Source: Archangium sp. (lineage in GTDB: Bacteria > Myxococcota > Myxococcia > Myxococcales > Myxococcaceae). From it: a stretch of 64,000 nt of DNA. The stretch's first letter is position 1; the number at the start of each line of letters is the position of its first letter. Shown piece by piece: positions 1 through 8,830 of this stretch. Location: positions 62,001 to 126,000 of the forward strand of contig JAUXRX010000037.1 in NCBI GenBank assembly GCA_030681645.1, given 5' to 3'. Below the pieces are notes generated by a model. It did not search any database. It saw only the letters and a program-made list of their open reading frames with translations, and was not told where the DNA came from. Both the position numbers and the translations under genes were made by a program.

Positions 1-1909
1 TGGTCTTGGCGCTGCGCTTCGAGGTGGTGGGGCCGAGCACCGCGTCTTGCGAGGCGATCTCTTCGATCTGCTCGTGGATGACCAGGCGCACGTAGTCGCT
101 GTCGTTGATCTGCGGCTTCACCGTCAGCTTCAGGTCGACGTTCTGCCGCTGGATGGACCCGATGGGCGAGCCGCCCAGGCCCCCGAGGCCGCCCAGCGCG
201 CCCAGGCCACCCAACTGCGAGCCCAGGCCCGACTGCCCCGCGAGGCCGGCCAGGCCGCTCAAGCCGCCGAGGCTGCCACCGGTGGAAAAGCCCGACTGGA
301 AGGGCACGTTCTGCCCCACCGTGATCTCCGCCTCTTCGTTGTCCGTGGTGAGGATGTGCGGCGTCGAGAGCACGTTGACGTCAGACGACTTCTGCATCGC
401 GTTGATCACGATGCCGAACGCGGGGATCTGCACCCCGCCGATCGACAGGTTGGGAATGGTCGGGCCCTGCAGGCCGGCGAGGAAGCCGCCCATGTTGACC
501 AGGTTCGCGATCGACAGCGACGGCGGCAGGCCCGAGCCGCTGCCGTACTTGGTGCCGAAGAACACCGGCATGGTGCCGCCCTGGCCGTCGGGCAGGGGCA
601 ACCCCGCGTGCAGGTTGATGCCGAGGTCAGAGTTGCGATCGAGGTTGACCTCCATGATCACCGCCTCGACGAAGACCTGCCGGCGGCGAATGTCGAGCTT
701 CTCCACCACGCGCACCAGGCTGCGGAAGTCGTTCTGGCTGGCGATGATCACCAGCGAGTTGGTGGCCTTGTCGGCGCTCACCTTCACCTCGCCCGAAAAG
801 AGCTCAGCGGCGCCCGCGCCCGGCCGCACCCCGCCCGGGGGCGGCGGCGCACCGGACTTGGGGCGGTTCGCCGTGCCCTGCGCCAGCGTCTGCAGCGTCG
901 AGGCGACGTCTTCGGCGTTGGCGTTCTCGAGGTAGTAGACGTTGATGCGCCCCTCGCCCGAGATGGGAATGTCGATCTCGCGCACCAGCGCCATGATCCG
1001 CTCGAAGCCCGCCGGGCTGGCGATCACGATGAGCTTGTTGGTGCGCTCGTCGGGGATGATCTGCGAGAGCGTGGCCGAGCCACCGCCTTCAGCGGCCCCG
1101 GGAGCGGGGATGATCGAGGCCACCCCGGGAGGCGGCGGGGCGGTGGCCACGATGCCCGGGCGCTGACCGGGCTTGTTGCTCTTCGACTCGAAGAGCTTGC
1201 CGATCTTGTCGGCGATCTCCTGCGCCGTGGCGTACTGCACCTGGATCACGCGGATCTCGTCGGCGGCCGCGCGCGAGTCGAGCTGCGCCACCACCTTCTC
1301 GAGGCGGTGCATGTTCGAGCCGAGGTCGTTGATGATGATGGTGTCGGGCTGGAAGGGGATGGTGTCGCCCGAGGGCGTGACCAGCTGCTGCAGCACGCCG
1401 CGCAGCTGCTCGATCTCGACGTTCTTCACCTTGAAGATCCGCGTCACCATCTGCTCGTTGAGCGTGTACGGCTCGCTGGTGTCGGTGATCGTGGGAATGG
1501 GGAACTGCTTGGCCCGCTGCTTGTCCACGATCTTCATGAACTTGCCGTGCTCGTAGACGGCGAGGCTGTTCGAATCGAGCGCTGACAGGAACGCGGCGTA
1601 GAACTGGTCGCTGGTGACCTCCACCTTCCCGTTCTCGGGGCCGATGATGGAGATCTTCCCGCGGATGTTCTCGGGGAGGATGAAGGTGCGGCAGGTGACG
1701 TCGGCCACCGTCTGCACCAGCTTCTCGATCTCGACCTTGTCGAAATAGATGTTGTAGCGGCCCTTGCGGCGCTGCTCTTCGCAGCTGGCGCGCTTGGGCG
1801 CGATGGGCTTCTCGGCGGCCCCACCGGGCGGCGGAGGAGGCGGCGGCGGTGCCTGGGCGAACGCGATGAGCGAGACGAAGGTGAGCGAGGCGAGGATCGT
1901 TCGGGTCAT
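1..1909 (-). CDS. gspD: Type II secretion system secretin GspD (C-terminus beyond window)
   Basis: Outer-membrane secretin that forms the multimeric exit pore of the type II secretion system. Translating the minus strand from the ATG at 1909 gives a signal peptide (MTRTILASLTF...AQA), a proline run, then N-domain repeats and the start of the secretin domain, including the family-typical VPFQSG motif near residue 535. A Gly/Leu-rich stretch at about residues 540-580 lies in the secretin part. About 636 codons are present and the frame stays open at base 1, so the C-terminal pore and S-domain are cut by the window edge, not by mutation. It starts 11 bases after the gspC stop, so gspC-gspD is one transcription unit, the usual order. 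The identification rests on overall sequence and context and is firm. Confidence 0.95.
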   Translation of the reverse strand, partial: MTRTILASLTFVSLIAFAQAPPPPPPPPGGAAEKPIAPKRASCEEQRRKGRYNIYFDKVEIEKLVQTVADVTCRTFILPENIRGKISIIGPENGKVEVTSDQFYAAFLSALDSNSLAVYEHGKFMKIVDKQRAKQFPIPTITDTSEPYTLNEQMVTRIFKVKNVEIEQLRGVLQQLVTPSGDTIPFQPDTIIINDLGSNMHRLEKVVAQLDSRAAADEIRVIQVQYATAQEIADKIGKLFESKSNKPGQRPGIVATAPPPPGVASIIPAPGAAEGGGSATLSQIIPDERTNKLIVIASPAGFERIMALVREIDIPISGEGRINVYYLENANAEDVASTLQTLAQGTANRPKSGAPPPPGGVRPGAGAAELFSGEVKVSADKATNSLVIIASQNDFRSLVRVVEKLDIRRRQVFVEAVIMEVNLDRNSDLGINLHAGLPLPDGQGGTMPVFFGTKYGSGSGLPPSLSIANLVNMGGFLAGLQGPTIPNLSIGGVQIPAFGIVINAMQKSSDVNVLSTPHILTTDNEEAEITVGQNVPFQSGFSTGGSLGGLSGLAGLAGQSGLGSQLGGLGALGGLGGLGGSPIGSIQRQNVDLKLTVKPQINDSDYVRLVIHEQIEEIASQDAVLGPTTSKRSAKT

Positions 1910-1920
1910 GAGCTGGTGCT

Positions 1921-2871
1921 TCACTTGACGTTGTAGGTCTTGCGGACTGCGGCGCCGTTGCGCTCGACCTCGATGTCGATGCGCGAGGACTCTTTGAGCT
2001 TCGAGTAGATCTCGAGCGCCTTCTCCGGGCTGTTCAGGTCGAACCCGTTGATGCGCTTGATCACGTCGCCGTTCTGAATGCCGATCTTCGAATAGATGGA
2101 ATCGGGGCGGATGGAGAAGAGCTTGAAGCCCTGGGCCACGCCGTCCTTGAAGGCCGGCACGATGCGCGCCTGCATGGCCACGTCGTTGAGGTTGGCCAGT
2201 GTCTTGTCGATCTCCGCGCGGGGGATCTCGTAGTCGTTGTCTGAGAGCTGCTTGACGCCCGCGCCCAGCGCGACCGAGGTGGGGGCCCCGGTGTCCACGG
2301 CCCGGGCCGAGATCACCGGCGCCGCGATCGGCGGGGGCGCGCTGCCGTCACCCGGCGTGTTGTCGATGAACTCGCGGCGGTTGTTGTTGATCACGATGAC
2401 CCGCAGGCGCTCGATCTCGACCACCTCGGCGCCCTGCACGCGATCGCCGATCATGTACGTGTTCGTCTTGAGGGTGACGATGTCCTGAATGCTGGCCACC
2501 GACCATTCGGGGAAGCCCTCGCTCACCAGCGTGCCCAGCAGCTTCACCCGCAGGCTCGTGCGCACCGGCGCGGCGTTGAGATCGACCTTGGGAATGGTCG
2601 GTTCCTGCACCACCGGCTCGGGCTTGGGCACCGGCAGGCCCAGCGACTTGGCCACCCGGTCGAGGTTGAGCGCGGCCATCGGCGTCACCCGCTGCGCCTT
2701 CACCGGTCCTGCCTTCCCGGTGGGGAGCGGCAGCATCGCCGTCTCGATGAACGTGTTCACCGTGCGCATGACCAGCCACGCCACCGCGAAGATGAAGAGC
2801 AGGTGGATCAGCCAGAAATGACGTTTGAAGAGGACTTCCACAGGCAGCGCAAACAGCAAGCCCGGTGCCAC
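1921..2871 (-). CDS. gspC: Type II secretion system inner-membrane protein GspC
   Basis: GspC links the inner-membrane assembly platform to the GspD secretin. The 316-residue protein has one N-terminal membrane segment (about residues 18-36, FWLIHLLFIFAVAWLV), a proline-rich linker, the homology region with the pattern LLGTLVSE...ASIQD...YMIGD (about 110-150), and a C-terminal PDZ domain (about 215-316) carrying SIYSKIGIQNGDVIKRING. The chosen GTG at 2871 is preceded by AGGA at short spacing; a second GTG at 2841 (VEVLFKRH) is possible and would keep the membrane segment. It lies directly upstream of gspD. The other gsp genes are not in the window. Confidence 0.93.
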   Translation of the reverse strand: MAPGLLFALPVEVLFKRHFWLIHLLFIFAVAWLVMRTVNTFIETAMLPLPTGKAGPVKAQRVTPMAALNLDRVAKSLGLPVPKPEPVVQEPTIPKVDLNAAPVRTSLRVKLLGTLVSEGFPEWSVASIQDIVTLKTNTYMIGDRVQGAEVVEIERLRVIVINNNRREFIDNTPGDGSAPPPIAAPVISARAVDTGAPTSVALGAGVKQLSDNDYEIPRAEIDKTLANLNDVAMQARIVPAFKDGVAQGFKLFSIRPDSIYSKIGIQNGDVIKRINGFDLNSPEKALEIYSKLKESSRIDIEVERNGAAVRKTYNVK

Positions 2872-2900
2872 CTATTCCTGAATGGTTACGGCTGGTTGTG

Positions 2901-2934
2901 GCCGTTTTCAGGAACGGCGAGTGACATTTTGTCA
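2901..2934. promoter_or_regulatory. Two adjacent inverted repeats upstream of gspC and of the 3019 lipoprotein gene
   Basis: The intergenic stretch between the divergent gspC and lipoprotein genes holds GCCGTT-N6-AACGGC (2901-2918) and the perfect palindrome TGACA-TTT-TGTCA (2922-2934). The second reappears at 49798-49810. Their position between divergent starts suits an operator, but no regulator is known to me for it. Confidence 0.35.
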
Positions 2935-3018
2935 GCGTCTTCGGGGGCGGGGATGCCAAACGCGGCCCCGGCGGCGGTCGGGGAGACTACCCTCCGCCCG
3001 TTCTCGTGGAGGGCGGCG

Positions 3019-4245
3019 ATGAAATCGAGCTTCGGCGGGGTGGTGGTGGTTCTCGTGGCGTGCGGCGCGCCGGCCCCTTCGGTGCCGAAGGGGCCTCCTG
3101 CCAATGCGGCGCAGTTCACGCTCCAATGTCCCGAGCGGGGCCTGCGCGCGTTCGATCAAGCGCGCGGTCTCGTCACCGGTGTCCCGCTGGCCTGCGCCGC
3201 GCACGCCGCGGATCGCCAGGGGACGCCGTTGAAGGACGTGGCGGTGTCTTTCCTGGTCGAAGCGGGCCGCGTCACCGCGGAGCCACTCACCTCCGCCACG
3301 GGGAGCGCGGCGGTCGCCTACGAGACGGCGCTCCCGCTGCCGGCCGCGGTCGAACCGGGCATCTTCTCGTTCACCCCGCTCAACGACGCGACTCACACCG
3401 GAGCGTTCCTGGCGCCCTTGTGGATGATGCCCTTCGACTGGAACGAGAACCCGGTCCTCTTCGGCATGAACGCCACGCTCAGGGAGCCGCGGCGGCCCGA
3501 CCCGCTTCGGCCCCAGCCGGACGGGGGCGTGCTGCAGAACAACCCTCGAGACAACCTGGTGACGCTGATGGCCTGGGCTGACGGGGAAGAGGGTTTCGTC
3601 GACGCCAACGCCAACGGCACGTGGGACCCGGGCGAGACCTTCATGGATCTCACCGAGCCGTTCCTCGACGTCGACGACGACGGCACCTGGACCGAGCCCG
3701 AGCAGTTCATCGACACCAACGCCAACGGCCGGTGGGACGGGAAGAACGCCGCGTGGGACGCGCAGACGAAGATCTGGGTGCAGGAGCGCGTGTTGTGGAC
3801 CGGAGTCCCCGCCCCGGAAGACGTGGCCCTCACCGTGCCCGGCGTGACGGGGCACCGGCCGACGATGGGCTCGAGTCCTCGCGTGGCCCTCAGCTGCACG
3901 TTCTCTCCCTGCGCCTCAGCCGGGAGGCTGGAGGTCGTGGTGTTCATGTCGGACCCCTGGTTCAACCGCCTCGCGCATGAAGGCTCGTCCGACGAGTGCC
4001 GCCTGGCCGCGCCGCCAGCCGTGGTGGTCACCCCTTCCAGCCTCGCCCTGTCTGCCCAGAACGAATGGCCGGCCAGCCAGCGCTTCCTGGCCGTCGTGAG
4101 CGACTCTCGCGATCCGGCGACGCCTACCCCGAGGCGCACGCCACCACTCGACTTCACCGTGCCCTTCTTGTGCACCCTGAGCGCCACCCGCAGCCAGCCG
4201 GCGGCTCAGTTCGTCTTCAACGTGATCACGGGCTCCATCGAGTAG
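3019..4245 (+). CDS. Lipoprotein with Asp/Asn-rich calcium-binding-like repeats, function unknown
   Basis: I do not recognise a named family. The start chosen is the ATG at 3019, which has GGAGG upstream and gives a lipoprotein signal (MKSSFGGVVVVLVACG) of a 408-residue protein; the frame is open further upstream. The middle carries three acidic loops of the form DANANGTWDPGE, DVDDDGTWTEPE and DTNANGRWDGKN (about residues 200-245), like EF-hand or dockerin calcium loops. The N-terminal third (about 35-110) has the look of an Ig-like fold with a conserved Cys pair. It is a clear paralog of the convergent gene at 4249-5502, sharing EPRRPDP, NNPRDNLVTL and WVQERVLWTG. It is probably periplasmic or surface exposed. 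The neighbouring T2SS genes are suggestive but prove nothing. Confidence 0.8.
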   Translation: MKSSFGGVVVVLVACGAPAPSVPKGPPANAAQFTLQCPERGLRAFDQARGLVTGVPLACAAHAADRQGTPLKDVAVSFLVEAGRVTAEPLTSATGSAAVAYETALPLPAAVEPGIFSFTPLNDATHTGAFLAPLWMMPFDWNENPVLFGMNATLREPRRPDPLRPQPDGGVLQNNPRDNLVTLMAWADGEEGFVDANANGTWDPGETFMDLTEPFLDVDDDGTWTEPEQFIDTNANGRWDGKNAAWDAQTKIWVQERVLWTGVPAPEDVALTVPGVTGHRPTMGSSPRVALSCTFSPCASAGRLEVVVFMSDPWFNRLAHEGSSDECRLAAPPAVVVTPSSLALSAQNEWPASQRFLAVVSDSRDPATPTPRRTPPLDFTVPFLCTLSATRSQPAAQFVFNVITGSIE

Positions 4246-4248
4246 GGC

Positions 4249-5502
4249 TCAATCGATGAGGCCGTTGAACGTGAGGTGGACCAGGTCGGTGCCACGCTCC
4301 GAGCCGTCGTTGAACCTGCAGAGCACCGTCGCCGAGATCTTCAGCGGCGGAAAACCGCTCGGCCGATTCGTGGTGGGGTTGTTGGGATCGCGCACGTCGG
4401 TGACCGTCAGGCTGCCGGTCCACCCCGCGGGCGCGTCGAGCGTTCCGTCGACGTTGGTGATCACCGGGCCGAAGGTCACCGGCGGGGTGCCCTCCTGCGG
4501 CGCCATGAAGCAATGCGGCTCGGGGCCGGACCGGGCCATCGCGTTGAACCAGGGGTCAGACAGGTAGAAGCGGAACACCCCCGGGAGCCCGGTGCGCGGA
4601 TCGATTGCGCTGGCGCAGGGGAGCGTCGGGCACTGGAGCGTCAGGTTGTTCTGGCTGAGCGTGGGCTTGTGGCCGACGACGCCGGGCCACAAAAGCCAGG
4701 CGTCCTGCAACGCGAGCTCTCCCGTCCACAACACGCGCTCCTGCACCCAGACCAGCGTCTCTGCGTCCCAGCGGCCGTTCTTCCCGTCCCACGTCGAGTT
4801 CGCGTTGGCGTCGACGAAGACCTCGCCGGGGTCCCACGTGGCGTTGTCGTCCGCGTCGACGAAGGGCTCGGTGAGATCGTCGAACGGCTCGTCGCCGTCC
4901 TGCGTCCCGTTGCCGTTCGTGTCGGTGAAGTTCTCCTCGCCCTTCACCAGGGCCACCAGCGTCACCAGGTTGTCGCGCGGGTTGTTCTCGACGCGGCCGG
5001 TGCCGTTGGCTTTCAGGCGAATGGGGTCTGGCCGGCGCGGCTCGCTGCGCGTCGGGGTCACGGGCTCCAACGTCAGGCTCGGGCTCTCCACCCAGAGCTC
5101 GGGCCGCATCCACGCCGGGGCGAGGGGTTGGCCGGTGTGCACGTCGTCGATCGGCGGCGTCGGCACGCTGCCCGGGCTGACGTCGAGCGGCGCCGGCATC
5201 GACACCTCGTGAGTCACCTCGATCACGCCCTCGGCGTCAGCGGGGCCAGCAGCTCTCAGCCGTCCGGCTTCGGTGAGCAGGGTCAGCGCCACGCCTGCGA
5301 GGGGCGCGCCCTGACGATCACCGACCGTGGCGCGGCACGGCAGCGCCGGGCCGGCCAGGAGGCTGCGCGAGGCGTCGAACGCGCGAACCGAGTGGCGCGG
5401 ACACTCGAGCTTCAGGTGCCCCGCGCTGACGCGGATCGCCTCAGGCGGCGGCTGCCCCTCGCACCCGCTCATCACCACGACCGCCACCATCCACCGGCGC
5501 AT
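4249..5502 (-). CDS. Paralogous Asp/Asn-loop lipoprotein, function unknown
   Basis: A 417-residue lipoprotein (signal MRRWMVAVVVMSGCEG, Cys at 14) that aligns along nearly its whole length with the product of 3019-4245. Shared blocks are DRQGAPL, EPRRPDP, NNPRDNLVTL, the calcium-loop-like DTNGNGTQDGDE / DADDNATWDPGE / DANANSTWDGKN series, and WVQERVLWTG. The two genes converge, with their stop codons separated by only 3 bases. The C-terminal third is the least similar. No enzymatic motif is visible. A structural or ligand-binding envelope role is the most that can be inferred. Confidence 0.8.
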   Translation of the reverse strand: MRRWMVAVVVMSGCEGQPPPEAIRVSAGHLKLECPRHSVRAFDASRSLLAGPALPCRATVGDRQGAPLAGVALTLLTEAGRLRAAGPADAEGVIEVTHEVSMPAPLDVSPGSVPTPPIDDVHTGQPLAPAWMRPELWVESPSLTLEPVTPTRSEPRRPDPIRLKANGTGRVENNPRDNLVTLVALVKGEENFTDTNGNGTQDGDEPFDDLTEPFVDADDNATWDPGEVFVDANANSTWDGKNGRWDAETLVWVQERVLWTGELALQDAWLLWPGVVGHKPTLSQNNLTLQCPTLPCASAIDPRTGLPGVFRFYLSDPWFNAMARSGPEPHCFMAPQEGTPPVTFGPVITNVDGTLDAPAGWTGSLTVTDVRDPNNPTTNRPSGFPPLKISATVLCRFNDGSERGTDLVHLTFNGLID

Positions 5503-5587
5503 GAAGACCTCTCGAAGGGCAGGCTACTCGGATGAAAACCTTTGGGGTCGACTGGAAATCGGGGTGCCCCATCGCTAAAGGGCCGCC

Positions 5588-6757
5588 ATGCGATTCCCCG
5601 GGTTGGCCATGCTGTTGCTCGCAGGTGCTGCGCAGGCGCAGGTGACGAAGACCACCACCATGGTGACGGTGCCGAACTGCGGCGCGGCGTCCGCTGCTTC
5701 CGAGGTCGACGTCTACCGTCCCACCGGGGTGGGGCCGTTTCCGCTGGTCTCGGTGGGTCACGGCTTCCAGAACAGCAAGGACAACTACGCGGGGCTGGCC
5801 CAGGCGCTCGGCGCGGCCGGCATCGTGGTGGTGGTGCCGCAGTTTCCGAGCCTGCTCTCGGCCTGCGGCGCGGATCACGCCCGCAACGCCCGGGTGATGA
5901 TCGCCGCGATGGACCAGCAGATCACCGCGGGCGGCATCGACACCACGAAGCTGGGCTTCGCGGGCCACAGCGCCGGTGGGCTCGCCGCGTTCCTCGCCGC
6001 TGCGCAGCGGCCGGTGGCGGCGGTGGTCCTCTACGATCCGGTGGAGAACTCCAACCTCGGCACGCCGGTCGCGAGCACGGTGGCCTCACCCACGCTCTTC
6101 CTCTTCGCTGAGCCGGCGACGTGCAACTCGCAGGGCAACGCGGTGCCGTGGTTCACCGCGATGCCGGGGCCGAAGGCACGGCTCAAGGTGGTCAACGCGA
6201 ACCACTGCGATCCGCAGGAGCCGATCAGCGGCATCTGCACCTTCGGCTGCGGCGGCGCTGCGGCCACCAGCACGGTCCGATCGGCGATCTTCAAGCGCTA
6301 CGCGGTCGACTTCTTCGAGCGCTACCTGCTCGGGCAGACCATGCCGTGCCTCGAGGCCACCGCGCAGACCGACGCCACCGCAGGCACCATCACCGCGGTC
6401 GACTTCAGGCTCGGAGGTTGTGGCGCCGTCGACGCGGGCGTGGACGCGGGCGTTCCAGTTGATGCGGGTACGCCGGTCGACGCGGGCCTCATGACGGACG
6501 CAGGACCGACCGTGGACGCTGGGGTGGATGCGGGTCAGCCGATCGATGCGGGCACCGTGGACGACGCGGGCATCGCCGGCACTGACGCCGGAATCACCGC
6601 GCCTGCCGATGCCGGCGAAGTCGCCGATGCCGGCGCCAATCCCGTCGCGCCTCCCACCGGCTGCGGCTGCAGCGTGAGCGACGCGTGGGGCCTGCTCTCA
6701 CTCGCGCCGCTGCTGCTCGTCAGAGCTCGTCGGCGAGCTCGAAGCGCGGGTTGGTGA
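5588..6757 (+). CDS. Secreted alpha/beta hydrolase with Asp-Ala-Gly linker and MYXO-CTERM tail
   Basis: A 389-residue exported serine hydrolase of the dienelactone-hydrolase/polyester-hydrolase-like alpha/beta fold. It has a signal peptide (MRFPGLAMLLLAGAAQAQ), a GHGFQNS oxyanion-type loop, the nucleophile elbow GHSAGG near residue 125, and a late His (NANHCDPQ near 210). The substrate cannot be told. After the catalytic domain come 12 DAG triplets (about residues 278-345), a low-complexity linker typical of myxobacterial surface proteins. The end has GCGCS, a hydrophobic segment and RARRRARS, the MYXO-CTERM sorting pattern. The last 38 bases overlap the convergent DUF6285 gene. Confidence 0.85.
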   Translation: MRFPGLAMLLLAGAAQAQVTKTTTMVTVPNCGAASAASEVDVYRPTGVGPFPLVSVGHGFQNSKDNYAGLAQALGAAGIVVVVPQFPSLLSACGADHARNARVMIAAMDQQITAGGIDTTKLGFAGHSAGGLAAFLAAAQRPVAAVVLYDPVENSNLGTPVASTVASPTLFLFAEPATCNSQGNAVPWFTAMPGPKARLKVVNANHCDPQEPISGICTFGCGGAAATSTVRSAIFKRYAVDFFERYLLGQTMPCLEATAQTDATAGTITAVDFRLGGCGAVDAGVDAGVPVDAGTPVDAGLMTDAGPTVDAGVDAGQPIDAGTVDDAGIAGTDAGITAPADAGEVADAGANPVAPPTGCGCSVSDAWGLLSLAPLLLVRARRRARSAGW

Positions 6758-7091
6758 CCTCGAGGGTCTCCTTCGCGGTCGCGATCAAGTGCTCCAGCGC
6801 GCGCTCGCGTTGCTCCGGTGAGAAGGCGTTCGCCTTCAACGCCGAGGCGAGCTCGCGGTTGAGGTCCTCGAGCGTGCCCTCGGTGGCGAGCAACGCCTGG
6901 AGGCGCGAGCGCTCTGCGCTGCTCCGCGCGGGCTGGGTGCGCAGCTCGCCGGCCACGACGGTGGCGAGGTTGGCGGCGATGAGCACGCGAAACTGGAGCG
7001 CCTTGTCGGCCTCGAGCTTCGGCACCACGTCGGCCATGAGGAAGCTCGCCACCGCGTCGAGCAGCGTCGGGTGATCAGGACGGTTCTGCAT
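6720..7091 (-). CDS. DUF6285 domain protein
   Basis: A small 123-residue helical protein (MQNRPDHPTLLDAVASFL...). It matches what I recall of DUF6285 proteins, which are usually encoded beside phosphotransferase and acyl-CoA dehydrogenase genes. The ATG at 7091 overlaps the TAA of the upstream phosphotransferase gene (TAATG), so translation is probably coupled and the two products likely act together. No catalytic motif is visible. The 3' end overlaps the convergent hydrolase gene by 38 bases. The function is unknown; it may be an accessory subunit of the kinase-like neighbour. Confidence 0.8.
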   Translation of the reverse strand: MQNRPDHPTLLDAVASFLMADVVPKLEADKALQFRVLIAANLATVVAGELRTQPARSSAERSRLQALLATEGTLEDLNRELASALKANAFSPEQRERALEHLIATAKETLEVTNPRFELADEL

Positions 7092-8077
7092 TACAGCCTC
7101 CCTCGGCGAATCAGCCGCAGCGCTTCGAACTCCATCTCGACGTTCCGGCGCGCGATGGCGATGAGCTCGAGATCGCGCTCCTCGCCCGACAGGTAGCGCT
7201 CGCCCTGGAACACGCTGCCCACCGCCCAGCGCAGGTTCCCGCAGATCTCCCACCACAACACCTGCTCGACGTCGACCTTGCGGCCGCTGGCCTGCTCGTA
7301 GGCCTCGTAGAACGGGGCCCGCGCAGCGAAGCCGCCGATGGGCTTGTCGAGCCGGTTGAAGCGCCAGTCGCGCACCGAGATCCACGCGAGGTCTTCGTAC
7401 GGCGAGCCGAAGTGGGAGAACTCCCAGTCGAGCAGCGCGGACAGGCCCTCGGGAGTGACCAGGAAGTTCCCGGTGCGGAAGTCGCCGTGCACCAGCACCA
7501 CCTCCCCGGTCTTCGGCAGGCGCGCGTGAAGCCAGCCCAGCGCGAACTCCACGGCCGGGTACACGCCGGGCAACCCGTCGAGCATCTTGCGCAGGTCGTC
7601 GAGCGCGGCGCGGGCGGGCCCCTGCGGGGGAGCGGAGAAGGGCAGGGCGGTGGCCGGCGTCACCGTGTGCAGCTTCGCCAGCGTCTGTGCCAGCTCGGTG
7701 GGCAGCTTCGCGCGCGCGGCCTCGAGCTCGGGGTTGCGCACGATGCGCCGGCCGATCGCCTCGCCCTGCGCCCACTCGAGGAAGTAGGCGTCGGCCCCGT
7801 CGCGCAGCAGGTTGGGCTCGAGCCAGCGCACGCCCGGGGTCTTCACGCCTGCCTTCACCGCGGCCCTGATCACCTCGAACTCCACGCGGCGCTTGATGCT
7901 GCCGGGCAGCGAGGTGGGCGCGTCACTGCGCAGCGCGAGCCGCAGCGGCGCGCCGTCGACCTTCAGCTCGACGCGGAAGTTCTCCTGGCACGCGCCGCCG
8001 TGCAGCGGCTTCACGTCTTCCAGCGTCGCGCCGTGGCGAGAGAGCGCTGAGCGAATGCGTTCGACCCGTTCGTCCAT
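7091..8077 (-). CDS. Phosphotransferase family protein (APH/choline-kinase fold)
   Basis: A 328-residue kinase-like protein. Its catalytic loop HGDFRTGNFL and metal-binding DWEFSHFGSPYEDLAW (about residues 197-232) are the hallmarks of the aminoglycoside phosphotransferase/choline-kinase fold. The N-terminal lobe has LHGGACQENFRV, a glycine-rich nucleotide loop. Proteins of this subgroup are commonly linked with acyl-CoA dehydrogenases and fatty-acid catabolism, so antibiotic resistance is not implied. It is coupled to the DUF6285 gene through a TAATG overlap. A crotonase gene lies 1.3 kb away on the opposite strand, consistent with acyl-CoA metabolism but not proof. Confidence 0.85.
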   Translation of the reverse strand: MDERVERIRSALSRHGATLEDVKPLHGGACQENFRVELKVDGAPLRLALRSDAPTSLPGSIKRRVEFEVIRAAVKAGVKTPGVRWLEPNLLRDGADAYFLEWAQGEAIGRRIVRNPELEAARAKLPTELAQTLAKLHTVTPATALPFSAPPQGPARAALDDLRKMLDGLPGVYPAVEFALGWLHARLPKTGEVVLVHGDFRTGNFLVTPEGLSALLDWEFSHFGSPYEDLAWISVRDWRFNRLDKPIGGFAARAPFYEAYEQASGRKVDVEQVLWWEICGNLRWAVGSVFQGERYLSGEERDLELIAIARRNVEMEFEALRLIRRGRL

Positions 8078-8115
8078 GGGCGGAACCTATCCCTCCCGGT
8101 CGGTTGCCGTGATCT

Positions 8116-8166
8116 CCGTCGAGCGGCCGAGCCCACGAAGAAGCAGTGCCCTCGGCGGCTCGACGG
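8116..8166. repeat. Long stem-loop between same-strand genes
   Basis: Two 16-base arms (8116-8131 and 8151-8166), complementary except at one position, are separated by 19 bases. The hairpin lies between the end of the gene at 8237-8830 and the start of the phosphotransferase gene, both on the minus strand. It could stop or process the upstream transcript, although no T-run follows. The remaining intergenic sequence (8078-8236) shows no gene. Confidence 0.45.
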
Positions 8167-8236
8167 CATCACAGCAGCCGACTCCGGGCCTTCTCGCGGG
8201 CGTCCTGAGTCGATCTCCGTTCTGCGCGCGCGGCGC

Positions 8237-8830
8237 TCACCACTGCGCGTAGCCGACCGTCAGCAGCGCTGAGAACGCCGGTGTGCCCGCCGTTCTGGCT
8301 CCGAAGGTTCTACCGCTCGAGTCCACGACGACCACGCCTCCGGCGAACTCCAGCCCGATGAGCAGGCCGCGCCGGAACAGCTCGTGCGCAGAGCGGATCG
8401 CCGGCCCGAACCCGACACGGATCGGCACCATCAGCGCGGTGGTCAGGCTTCCTGAATCCGCCCCGCCAAAGGCCTTGTACGCCACGCCCGTTCCCAGTGC
8501 CCAGTGCTCTGCCAACGCGTAGTCCAGCGCTGCCGCGACCCCCAGGTCAAAGGTAACGATGTTCGTGAAGGCCGAGAGGCGGGCGCCCACCGAGAAATGG
8601 TCGTTGAACAACGCCCCCGCGTCAGCCATCAGCCCGAAGCCCGGCACTGCCGCGCCCGGAGGAAAGAGGAGCGCGCCGCCTATCGCTGAGATGGCAAAAC
8701 GCGGTCGCACTGCTGCGCGCCGGTCCTCGATCGAAGAGGGCTCCCCGACCGCCTGTCCCAGCGCCACCGCCACCATCAGACTGAGCAGCACCCGCGCACG
8801 GTAGGGCTTCGGCTCCCCAATCACAATCAT
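8237..8830 (-). CDS. Small outer-membrane beta-barrel-like protein, function unknown
   Basis: About 197 residues from the ATG at 8830: a hydrophobic signal region (ARVLLSLMVAVALGQAVG) then alternating Gly/aromatic stretches such as GFGLMADAGALFNDHFSVGARLSAF and GLEFAGGVVVV, ending in an aromatic residue (VGYAQW). That is the look of an eight-stranded outer-membrane barrel. The frame stays open eight codons further to 8854, but those codons lie in a strong palindrome, so I use 8830. No family name is recognised. It is divergent from the DoxX gene. Confidence 0.6.
   Translation of the reverse strand: MIVIGEPKPYRARVLLSLMVAVALGQAVGEPSSIEDRRAAVRPRFAISAIGGALLFPPGAAVPGFGLMADAGALFNDHFSVGARLSAFTNIVTFDLGVAAALDYALAEHWALGTGVAYKAFGGADSGSLTTALMVPIRVGFGPAIRSAHELFRRGLLIGLEFAGGVVVVDSSGRTFGARTAGTPAFSALLTVGYAQW

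Noticed and set aside
47..1585. Long open frame on the plus strand over gspD
   Set aside because: It is antisense to a clear secretin, with Arg/His/Val-rich composition typical of a GC-rich shadow frame.
7091..8077. Aminoglycoside resistance gene
   Set aside because: The fold is shared, but pairing with DUF6285 points to the metabolic phosphotransferase subgroup.
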